Part shown: positions 7,873 through 13,366 of the stretch, in pieces
Layout of the letters: each line of letters begins with the position of its first letter
How positions within the stretch are numbered: position 1 is the first letter of the stretch
Assembly: GCA_946482585.1 (NCBI GenBank)
Contig: CAMLSI010000091.1
Span: forward strand, 1-13,366
Direction: 5' to 3'
Length of the DNA stretch: 13,366 bases
Source of the DNA: an uncultured Lysobacteraceae bacterium
GTDB taxonomy: Bacteria; Pseudomonadota; Gammaproteobacteria; Xanthomonadales; Rhodanobacteraceae
The notes under the pieces: model-generated
What the model was told of the DNA's origin: nothing
Database searches by the model: none
What the model saw: only the letters and a program-made list of their open reading frames with translations
Translations under genes and position numbers: made by a program

Positions 7873-8832
7873 CTAGGCGACCAGGCCCGGGTCGGTATTC
7901 GCGCCGCAGACGATCACGCCGACGCGTTCGCCGGGTTGCGGCCGATACGCGCCGCTGAGCAGCGCGGCCAATGCGGTGGCGCCGCCGGGTTCGGCGACGA
8001 CACGCAGTTCGGACCAGAGCAGCCGCTGCGCGCGCAGGATGGCGTCGTCGTCGACGAGCACGCTGTGGACGGCGCGCGATTGCGCGAACGCAAAGGCGAG
8101 GCTGCCGACGCGGCGGGCGCCGAGCGAATCGGCGGCGACACCGCCGACGTCGACGTCGCAGGGCTCGCCGTGCCGGAGCGCCGCGTGCAGCGCGCAACTG
8201 CGTTGCGGTTCGACCGCGACGATGCGCGTGCCCGTGGGTTGCCATGCGGCGATCCCGGCCATGAGTCCGCCGCCGCCGACGGCGACGAGCACGCTGTCGA
8301 GCGCGCCGGCCTGCTGTTCGAGTTCGCGCGCGAGCGTGCCCTGGCCCGCGACGACATCGAACGTGTCGTAGGCGTGGATGTCGAGCGCGCCGGTTGCGTG
8401 CTGGCGTTCACGGCTGGCTTGGAGTGCCTCGGCGTAATTGCGGCCGGTCACGCGCAGCGTCGCGCCGTAGTCGCGCAGTCGCGCGATCTTCGCGGGTGCG
8501 GCGATTTCGGGCACGAAGATTTCGGCATGCAGGCCGAGTTCGCGCGCGACGTAGGCGACGGCGGCGCCGTGGTTGCCGCCGGAGGCCGCGATCAATCCGC
8601 TGTCGGGCAGCTGTGCCTGCGACAGCACGCGGTTGAATGCACCGCGCGGCTTGAACGAGCCGCTGTGCTGCAGGCATTCGAGCTTGAGCACGATGTCGGC
8701 GTCGACGCCGGCGAAACGCGTGCCGGGGCGCACGATCGGCGTGACCCGCACGTGTCCGCGGATGCGGTCGGCGGCAGTGTCGATGTCGGTGCGTGCCGGC
8801 AGCGACAGTTGCGGATTGGCGTCGTAGTTCAT
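7873..8832 (-). CDS. PLP-dependent threonine/serine dehydratase-like enzyme
   Basis: This 319-residue fold-type II PLP enzyme resembles catabolic threonine/serine dehydratases and serine racemase, which convert the hydroxy-amino acid to a keto acid and ammonia. The PLP-binding lysine is Lys61 in SGSFKPRGAFN. The substrate/carboxylate loop is SGGNHG (84-89). The glycine-rich phosphate cradle is GGGGLMAGI (186-194), and EPGGA (281-285) follows. The position that pairs with the pyridine nitrogen is Cys309 in CGAN, where dehydratases commonly have Ser. There is no C-terminal ACT-like regulatory domain, so feedback control by isoleucine is not expected. I chose the ATG at 8832 because the fold begins there: the frame stays open to 8970, but that extension is low-complexity and overlaps an intergenic repeat. 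No clear ribosome-binding site precedes 8832. The substrate could be Thr, Ser or another 3-hydroxy amino acid. Confidence 0.88.
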   Translation of the reverse strand: MNYDANPQLSLPARTDIDTAADRIRGHVRVTPIVRPGTRFAGVDADIVLKLECLQHSGSFKPRGAFNRVLSQAQLPDSGLIAASGGNHGAAVAYVARELGLHAEIFVPEIAAPAKIARLRDYGATLRVTGRNYAEALQASRERQHATGALDIHAYDTFDVVAGQGTLARELEQQAGALDSVLVAVGGGGLMAGIAAWQPTGTRIVAVEPQRSCALHAALRHGEPCDVDVGGVAADSLGARRVGSLAFAFAQSRAVHSVLVDDDAILRAQRLLWSELRVVAEPGGATALAALLSGAYRPQPGERVGVIVCGANTDPGLVA

Positions 8833-8957
8833 GGTTCGGTGCTGGTGGGAGCGTTGGCCGCAGTGTCGCCAAACGAGAGCGCTGGCTCGCGTGCCGTTCG
8901 ATGGGTGATCGGTGCGGCGGATGCGCGCAGCAGACGGCGGACGCGCGCCGGTCGCCG

Positions 8958-9101
8958 AAGCGAAACCCATCCCCGCCCAACCCTCCCCGGTGAGGAGAGG
9001 GGTCGTTCCGCTTCGTTCTTACGACTCCCGATCGCGATCCCGACTCCCGGCCCGAAAAGCCCTCCCCTTCACGGGGAGGGTTGGGCGGGGATGGGGTTCG
9101 C
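8958..9101. repeat. REP/BIME-like pair of 29-base inverted repeats
   Basis: The 356 bases between the dehydratase start and the kbp stop contain no gene but hold two facing copies of one C-rich unit. The left arm is 8958-8986 and the right arm 9073-9101. They match in reverse complement at 28 of 29 positions around the core ATCCCCGCCCAACCCTCCCC. The right copy also forms its own perfect hairpin, CCCTCCCC-TTCAC-GGGGAGGG, at 9060-9080. The left copy has an imperfect equivalent running to 9000. This layout is typical of REP/BIME elements scattered through Xanthomonadales-type genomes. Such elements can protect mRNA ends or stop transcription of the flanking gene; kbp (- strand) ends just to the right. 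No other function is visible in the rest of the gap. Confidence 0.8.
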
Positions 9102-9188
9102 TCACGCGCGTCGTCATGCCAGCAGCGATTGCAGAAAACCGCCCGCAAGAGCGGCAACGGCGAACGATTCAGTGTGGCGCGAACGGCG

Positions 9189-9617
9189 CTACGGAATCCG
9201 CAGCATCTGCCCCGGATAGATCTTGTCCGGATGCTTGAGCATCGGCTTGTTCGCCTCGAAGATCTTTTCGTACTCGTTGGCGTTGCCGTAGAACTGCTTG
9301 GCGATCTTGCCGAGCGTGTCGCCCGATTTGACGGTGTACATGCGCGCTTCGGAGCCGGCTTCCTTGACGCTGATGTTGTCGTCGATCTTCCCGACGCCCT
9401 TGATGTTGCCGGCGGCGAGGATCAGACGTTCCTTGTCGGCCTGCGTCGCGGCTTCGCCGCTGATCTTGACGGTGCCGTCGACCCACTGCACGTCGACGTC
9501 CTTGACTCCGATTTCCTTTTCGATGTGTTCCTTGATCTGCCCGGGCGCCTTGGCCGGGTTGGCGACCGCGTCGAGCACTTTGGCGCCCGCGTCTTTCATG
9601 AAATCGAACAGTCCCAT
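9189..9617 (-). CDS. kbp: Kbp (YgaU), cytoplasmic K+-binding BON-LysM protein
   Basis: This 142-residue protein has the same two-domain layout as E. coli Kbp/YgaU, a small cytoplasmic potassium-binding protein. The start MGLFDFMKDAG is characteristic of the family. A BON domain spans about residues 25-88, with VDVQWVDGTVKISGEA and IKGVGKIDDNI. A LysM domain spans about 92-141, with YTVKSGDTLGKIAKQFYGN, YEKIFEANKPML and a closing IYPGQMLRIP. No signal peptide is present, so despite the LysM domain it should stay in the cytoplasm. The start has a strong AAAGGAG site six bases upstream. It follows the DUF937 gene by only 19 bases on the same strand, so the two are probably co-transcribed. The family is linked to K+ sensing and osmotic or stationary-phase stress. 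Confidence 0.93.
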   Translation of the reverse strand: MGLFDFMKDAGAKVLDAVANPAKAPGQIKEHIEKEIGVKDVDVQWVDGTVKISGEAATQADKERLILAAGNIKGVGKIDDNISVKEAGSEARMYTVKSGDTLGKIAKQFYGNANEYEKIFEANKPMLKHPDKIYPGQMLRIP

Positions 9618-9636
9618 GATCCGCTCCTTTGGTTGG

Positions 9637-10335
9637 TCAACGCCGCGTGGCGGCGATCACGCTGCCGCCCACATTCAACAAATCGGACAAATCCACATCG
9701 CCGTCGCCGTCGCGATCGAGCACCGCGCCCAGCAGGCCGCCGCCGATGCCGCCCGCTTCGCGCGTGCGCCGGGTTTCGCTGCCGAGCATCTCGCCGAGAC
9801 CGCCGGGACTCAGGTCCTTCTGACGGTTCATGCGCGCGAGCACCGCCATGACGATGGGCGCGAGCATGGCCATGAGCTGGCCCGCATCGGCGCCGCCGAG
9901 GCCCGTGGTCTGGCCGAGGCCTTGTTCGGCCTGGCCGCGCCGGTTGCCGAAGATATGGCCGAGGATCGCGCCGCCGAGCCCGCTGTCGATCCCGCCGCCG
10001 CGCGGCGCCGGCGGCGGGCTGCTGCCCATGCCGCCGAGGACCGCTTCGGCCAGCGAGCCGAGCGAACCGAGTCCGCCGCCCGCGTTGCCGCCGCCGCCCA
10101 GCAATCCGCCGAGCAGTCCGCCTAGGTCCGTGTCGGCATGGTCGTCCAGTGCCGTGTGCAGCGCCTGGGCGCCCTGCGGCGTGGAAGCGTTCTTCGCCAT
10201 CGCCCCGACCATCAGAGGCAGGGTCTGTTCGATGGCCGCCTGCGCCTGTCCCGGGCTCATTCCGAATCGTTGCGCGATCGCGTCGATTTCGTTGTCGCCG
10301 ATCTGCGCCATTACCGCGTCGACCAGTCCGCTCAT
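9637..10335 (-). CDS. DUF937 family protein with C-terminal EF-hand loop
   Basis: This 232-residue protein matches the DUF937 pattern: a helical N-terminus (about 1-70) with FGMSPGQAQAAIEQTLPLMVGAM, then a Gly/Leu-rich linker (about 71-125) with LGGLLGGLLGGGG, then a second hydrophobic helix, LMAMLAPIVMAVLARM (154-169). At the end, DRDGDGDVDLSD (207-218) places acidic residues at positions 1, 3, 5, 7, 9 and 12, a complete EF-hand/dockerin-type calcium loop. No signal peptide is seen. The ATG at 10335 has GGAG six bases upstream. The frame stays open to 10533, but that extension is Arg-rich and unlike the family. It is probably the first gene of a two-gene unit with kbp. The biochemical role of DUF937 proteins is unknown. 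Calcium binding is inferred from the loop. Confidence 0.88.
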   Translation of the reverse strand: MSGLVDAVMAQIGDNEIDAIAQRFGMSPGQAQAAIEQTLPLMVGAMAKNASTPQGAQALHTALDDHADTDLGGLLGGLLGGGGNAGGGLGSLGSLAEAVLGGMGSSPPPAPRGGGIDSGLGGAILGHIFGNRRGQAEQGLGQTTGLGGADAGQLMAMLAPIVMAVLARMNRQKDLSPGGLGEMLGSETRRTREAGGIGGGLLGAVLDRDGDGDVDLSDLLNVGGSVIAATRR

Positions 10336-10409
10336 GACGATCTCCGTGTTGCGGGGGAGCCCAACACTACCACCGCGGCGCGGTCCGCGTCGGCGCGGAG
10401 AAAATTCGT

Positions 10410-10444
10410 AGCACACGCGAAAAGATGTAACGATCGGGTGTGCT
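10410..10444. promoter_or_regulatory. Candidate operator: 7-base inverted repeat between divergent genes
   Basis: AGCACAC at 10410-10416 and GTGTGCT at 10438-10444 are perfect inverted repeats separated by 21 bases. They lie in the 190-base gap between the divergently transcribed DUF937 and Hpt genes. A site here could serve either promoter. No clear -35/-10 pair was recognised beside it, and seven-base arms can occur by chance. Confidence 0.22.
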
Positions 10445-10525
10445 GCGCTGGAACCGGGCACGCTAAGCGCGTAGCTTTCGATACAACGCGGCAACGCAAG
10501 CGTATGGTCACCTCGCCAGGGTTCC

Positions 10526-10876
10526 ATGGACAAGCTAGACGAGCTGCGGCTGCGCTATTGGCGTTCGCTGCCGCAGAAAGCGGAGGACCTGCTCGGGCAC
10601 TGGCACCGCGTGCAGCAGCGCCCGGACGAGCGCGCGCCGGTGGTGGAATTCCAGCAGCAGGTGCACAAGCTCAGCGGCTCGGCGCCGGCGTACGGATTCG
10701 ACGAGATCGGCGCGCTCGCGCGGCCGCTCGACCATCGTCTCGCCGAATGGCTGCGCGGCGACGAGACGGACGTACAGCCCAGTGCGGAAGTCATGACGGC
10801 CGCGCTGGCCGGTGCGGTCGCGGCGCTGATCGCCGCGCTGCGGAACGCGGCCGACCACGACCTGCCGCCGGCCTGA
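10526..10876 (+). CDS. Stand-alone Hpt (histidine phosphotransfer) protein
   Basis: This 116-residue all-helical protein consists of a single Hpt domain. The phospho-acceptor is His47 in VHKLSGSAPAYGFDEIG, matching the Hpt consensus H-K-L-x-G-S/A-x-x-x-x-G. Hpt proteins relay phosphate between a hybrid histidine kinase receiver and a downstream response regulator in a multistep phosphorelay. No kinase or receiver gene lies in the window, so its partners are elsewhere. It is cytoplasmic, with no signal or membrane segment. The ATG at 10526 has AGGG five bases upstream. It diverges from the DUF937 gene and is followed after 94 bases by arginase. The gap holds a hairpin, CCGTTG-CCGACG-CAACGG (10897-10914), with a short T run at 10926-10929, so the two may not share a transcript. 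Confidence 0.9.
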   Translation: MDKLDELRLRYWRSLPQKAEDLLGHWHRVQQRPDERAPVVEFQQQVHKLSGSAPAYGFDEIGALARPLDHRLAEWLRGDETDVQPSAEVMTAALAGAVAALIAALRNAADHDLPPA

Positions 10877-10896
10877 GCGGTCGCGCTTGCTGGCGG

Positions 10897-10914
10897 CCGT
10901 TGCCGACGCAACGG
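10897..10914 (+). terminator. Weak stem-loop between the Hpt gene and arginase
   Basis: CCGTTG and CAACGG pair perfectly over six bases around the loop CCGACG. A four-T run follows only 11 bases later, which is weak for an intrinsic terminator. It could separate hpt from rocF transcription or be a leader structure of the arginase mRNA. Confidence 0.25.
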
Positions 10915-10970
10915 TATCCTTGCGGTTTTCCGACCGCCGCGGCCGCGAATCGCGGCGCCACGAGGCCGAC

Positions 10971-11891
10971 ATGACTCCCTATCCTTCCGTATCCCTGATC
11001 GGCGTGCCGACCGACATCGGCGCCGGTCACCGCGGCGCGTCCATGGGCCCCGAAGCGCTGCGCGTCGCCGGCATTTCGCATGCGCTGGAAGCGCGCGGCC
11101 TGCGCGTCGTCGATCGCGGCAATCTCGTCGGACCGATGAACCCGTGGCTGCCGCCGCATCAGGGTTACCGGCATCTGGCCGAAGTCGTCGCCTGGAATCG
11201 CAGCGTGCTCGATGCGATCTACGCCGAACTCGCCGCGGGGCACCTGCCGGTGATGCTCGGCGGCGATCACTGCCTGGCGATGGGATCGATCACGGCCGTC
11301 GCGCGCTGGTGCGCCGAGCAGGGCAAGAAGCTGCGCGTGCTCTGGCTCGACGCGCATGCGGATTTCAACACGCACGTGATCACGCCGTCGGGCAATGTCC
11401 ATGGCATGCCGGTGGCCTGCCTCTGCGGCTACGGGCCGCGCGAACTCACCGAGCTCGGCGGCAGCGCGCCGGCACTGCGGCCCGACCAGATCCGCCAGAT
11501 CGGCATCCGCTCGGTCGATCCGGGCGAAAAGAAACTGGTCCACGACGTCGGCCTCGACATCTACGACATGCGCTACATCGACGAGATCGGCGTCAAGCGC
11601 GCGATGGAGGAAGTGCTCGAAGGCGTGGATGCGAACACGCATCTGCACGTGAGCTTCGACGTGGACTTCCTCGATCCCGCGATCGCGCCCGGCGTCGGCA
11701 CGCGCGTGCGCGGCGGCCCGAACTACCGCGAGGCCCAGCTCGTCATGGAGATGATCGCGGACACGGGCCGCGTCGGCTCGCTCGATATCGTCGAGCTCAA
11801 TCCCGCGTTCGACAAACGCAACATGACCGCAAAGCTCGCAGTGGATCTCGTCGAAAGCCTGTTCGGCAAGTCGACGCTGATGCGCGAATAG
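10971..11891 (+). CDS. rocF: Arginase, Mn-dependent
   Basis: This 306-residue enzyme hydrolyses L-arginine to ornithine and urea with a binuclear manganese centre. Every expected residue is present: His100 in GGDHCLAMGS, Asp127, His129 and Asp131 in WLDAHADFNT, and Asp230 and Asp232 in SFDVDFLDP as metal ligands. His144 in SGNVHGMPVA is the catalytic proton shuttle, and Glu275 in IVELNPAFD contacts the substrate. The SGNVHG loop and ELNPAFD ending favour arginase over agmatinase or formiminoglutamase. Length is standard. I chose the ATG at 10971, preceded by GAGG five bases upstream; an upstream frame extension to 10887 is Arg-rich and not conserved-looking. It stands alone, with no urease, ornithine aminotransferase or arginine transporter gene nearby in this window. 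Confidence 0.95.
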   Translation: MTPYPSVSLIGVPTDIGAGHRGASMGPEALRVAGISHALEARGLRVVDRGNLVGPMNPWLPPHQGYRHLAEVVAWNRSVLDAIYAELAAGHLPVMLGGDHCLAMGSITAVARWCAEQGKKLRVLWLDAHADFNTHVITPSGNVHGMPVACLCGYGPRELTELGGSAPALRPDQIRQIGIRSVDPGEKKLVHDVGLDIYDMRYIDEIGVKRAMEEVLEGVDANTHLHVSFDVDFLDPAIAPGVGTRVRGGPNYREAQLVMEMIADTGRVGSLDIVELNPAFDKRNMTAKLAVDLVESLFGKSTLMRE

Positions 11892-12259
11892 GCGTGCGGC
11901 GCGGTGGCCGGCAGTCGACCGGTCCGCCCTCGCTCCTCCGTCTGGCGGCAGAGCGTTTCGTCATCATGTATACGCTTGCCGATTCGCATCATCCGCGGCA
12001 ATGGTGATTTCTATTCTTGTTTCTACCCGGGCGGGCTGACGCGACGAGTGGTTACTCCACCATCGCACGGCCGCGCCGATCGATAACATATATCCGTTCC
12101 GGGAAAGTGCCGGAGTGCGGTGCCGCGGATAGCCGCCGAGCCCGCCTGGCAGGCCGCGTTTGCTTCATCGCCAACACGTTCCGCCGCCGCGGGGTGCTGT
12201 GATACCGTCGCGGCCATACGGTGAATGCGCGCCCGCCGGCGGCGTTGCAGGGACTGCAT

Positions 12260-12277
12260 ACCGGCGATTCCGCCGGT
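12260..12277 (+). promoter_or_regulatory. Perfect 7-pair hairpin in the leader
   Basis: ACCGGCG (12260-12266) and CGCCGGT (12271-12277) form a fully paired stem around the four-base loop ATTC. It lies about 80 bases before the start codon of the secreted protein and has no T run, so a structured 5' leader is more likely than a terminator. Confidence 0.3.
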
Positions 12278-12321
12278 GCCGGCACGGTGAGGACGGACAG
12301 CGAGCGAACCGGCGCCCGTTG

Positions 12322-12347
12322 CGGGGTGTCGGCTGCAGGCCACCCCG
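12322..12347 (+). promoter_or_regulatory. Hairpin abutting the ribosome-binding site
   Basis: CGGGGTG (12322-12328) pairs with CACCCCG (12341-12347) around a 12-base loop. The 3' arm runs into GGGGGA (12347-12352), the only purine-rich site before the ATG at 12356. If the stem forms, ribosome access could be affected. This is inferred from sequence only. Confidence 0.28.
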
Positions 12348-12355
12348 GGGGATTC

Positions 12356-13366
12356 ATGAGTTCGGGTATTCGCAGTGCCCGTCGCGCGTTCGCGCTGGCG
12401 GCGATTCTGTCGGCGCTCGGGTTCGCGCCATTGGCGGCACACGCCGCACTCAGCGTCACGCCGTTGACCTGGAACATCGTCGGTCTCGACAGCAACGATC
12501 CCATGAGCGGACCGCACCTGTTTCCGGTCGGCGCGCGCGTCTGCAGCACGACGGCCACGACCAACGTGTCGGTCAATTTCGTCTGGGACTCGGCCAACGC
12601 ATTCGTCGCGCTGCGGCCCGGCTCGCAGAGCACGATCACGTTGCCGAGCATCGGCGCCGGCGGTTGCGCCGATGCCTATTTCGAAGTCGACGTGACCCGC
12701 AACGCCGCTGCGTTCGATACGACGCGACGCTATCGCGTGACCGCGACCGACGGAACCGGCACCGCGTCGACGCCGGCGCCGCGCGAGCTCTACGTCGAAC
12801 ACCTGATCTCGCAGAACCGCAATTCGATATCGGGGCTGCGCTACGGGCCGACGCCGGCGAGCCTGACTCCGGTCGCAGCCGGCGGCTCGCTGAGTCTCGT
12901 GGTCGGCAGCACCTACACGATCGAAGTCAGCGGCGGCACCGCGACGCAGGGGTACGAGCAGTTCGAGGCGTTCGTCAATTTCCCGAACACGATCTTCCAG
13001 GTGCTCGCCGTCAACACCACGTATTCGGCGAATAGTTCGATTTACGTCACGTCGCCGAACGACAAGCTCTACGCCGACGCGTGTCTCTGGCAGAACGATC
13101 CGAACAGTCCGAACTATCGTTCCTGCGTCGGCGTCGCCGGCAAGACCGGCGGCGCCAACGTCGTGACGACGTACACGGTGCGCATACTCAGCGGCGGCGG
13201 CACGTCGCAGACGCTCAACACCTTGCTGTACGACTTCTCCGGATCGAGCTTCCACTACAACGCGGATTTCTCGGTCGGGGCGCGCATCGCGAACATCATC
13301 GATCCGACCGCCGCGACGATCGCGAAAAGCTTCAGTCCGAATCCGACCAGCGTGAACGGCGTCTCC
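12356..13366 (+). CDS. Secreted surface/repeat protein, N-terminal part, open to window end
   Basis: The frame is open from the ATG at 12356 to the right edge with no stop, giving exactly 337 codons of a longer gene. A Sec signal peptide is clear: arginines at 6, 9 and 10, a hydrophobic core AFALAAILSALGFAPL, and cleavage predicted after AHA (residue 30). The mature part is rich in Thr, Ser, Val and Asn with alternating beta-strand patterns, for example TNVSVNFVWDSANAFVALRPGS, split here as TNVSVNFVWD (68-77) and FVALRPGS. A few Cys residues, as in DACLWQ and RSCVGV, suggest extracellular disulphides. The last visible residues, IAKSFSPNPTSVNGVS (322-337), match the opening of DUF11/DUF7933-type repeats (I-x-K-S-F-x-P), so tandem Ig-like domains probably follow. 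The likely role is a large cell-surface or secreted protein. The exact function is unknown. Confidence 0.85.
   Translation, partial: MSSGIRSARRAFALAAILSALGFAPLAAHAALSVTPLTWNIVGLDSNDPMSGPHLFPVGARVCSTTATTNVSVNFVWDSANAFVALRPGSQSTITLPSIGAGGCADAYFEVDVTRNAAAFDTTRRYRVTATDGTGTASTPAPRELYVEHLISQNRNSISGLRYGPTPASLTPVAAGGSLSLVVGSTYTIEVSGGTATQGYEQFEAFVNFPNTIFQVLAVNTTYSANSSIYVTSPNDKLYADACLWQNDPNSPNYRSCVGVAGKTGGANVVTTYTVRILSGGGTSQTLNTLLYDFSGSSFHYNADFSVGARIANIIDPTAATIAKSFSPNPTSVNGVS

Larger units (their letters stand above)
11892..12355. other. 464-base intergenic region and probable leader of the surface-protein gene
   Basis: No gene is supported here. Just after arginase, GGCCGG (11906-11911) pairs with CCGGTC (11919-11924, one G-T pair) around a seven-base loop, with no T run, so at best a weak terminator. 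The middle (about 12000-12100) is less G+C-rich, with ATAACATATAT at 12083-12093 as the most AT-rich spot. That is a possible -10 region, but no convincing -35 was found. The right end holds two hairpins listed separately. A known riboswitch motif was looked for by eye and not recognised. Confidence 0.5.

Noticed and set aside
7867..7891. CCCGGGC/GCCCGGG hairpin at the end of the dehydratase gene
   Set aside because: The stem overlaps the stop codon and the last codons, with no following T run on the - strand, so a terminator is not supported.
8833..9188. A CRISPR array, suggested by repeated C-rich units
   Set aside because: There are only two copies, in opposite orientation and with nested hairpins, and no regular spacers; this is a REP-type arrangement.
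7843..9219. A 458-residue open frame on the + strand
   Set aside because: It is antisense to the PLP enzyme and runs through the REP-like repeats; the composition is that of a shadow frame.
12147..12163. A sigma-54-like site, TGGC followed by TTTGC
   Set aside because: The spacing between the GG and GC elements is 12 bases instead of the required 10.
12023..13255. A 410-residue open frame on the - strand and a 291-residue frame at 12160-13035 on the + strand
   Set aside because: Both overlap the secreted protein frame, which has a clear signal peptide and ordered beta-rich sequence. The alternatives are Arg-rich shadows.

Overview
The window is about two-thirds G+C, and its genes strongly prefer G or C at third codon positions. 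The gene set fits a gammaproteobacterium of the Xanthomonadales/Lysobacterales type, perhaps Rhodanobacteraceae: a Kbp/YgaU protein, a DUF937 protein, a stand-alone Hpt protein, a manganese arginase, a repeat-type secreted surface protein, and long C-rich intergenic inverted repeats. This placement is inference, because no rRNA or other marker gene is present. No tRNA, rRNA, CRISPR array or transposase gene was seen.

Left third (1-5406, + strand): a Wadjet anti-plasmid defence operon in the order jetA (last 76 codons only), jetB, jetC, jetD. Stops and starts touch or overlap, so the four proteins are almost certainly made together. JetABC form an SMC/MukBEF-like loop-extruding complex, and JetD is the TOPRIM nuclease subunit that cuts small circular DNA. 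The architecture best fits type I Wadjet. This is the one clear biological system in the window. It is a described family, not a new one.

Middle (5407-6821): a small unrecognised protein gene (5473-5865, - strand) converges on jetD. It is followed by about 950 bases with no intact gene. Part of that gap (6221-6807, + strand) carries a coding-like signal that jumps between reading frames and looks like a decayed gene. The gap also holds a run of ten T bases.

Right part (6822-11891): housekeeping-type genes. On the - strand are a Tat-signal aldo/keto reductase, a PLP-dependent threonine/serine dehydratase-like enzyme, and a two-gene unit of a DUF937 protein with one EF-hand loop followed by the K+-binding BON-LysM protein Kbp. 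A REP-like pair of 29-base inverted repeats lies between the dehydratase and kbp. On the + strand are an orphan Hpt phosphotransfer protein, divergent from the DUF937 gene, and an arginase with every expected metal-binding and catalytic residue.

Right edge (11892-13366): a 464-base leader region with two strong hairpins precedes a secreted, repeat-type surface protein gene. That gene is open to the end of the window.
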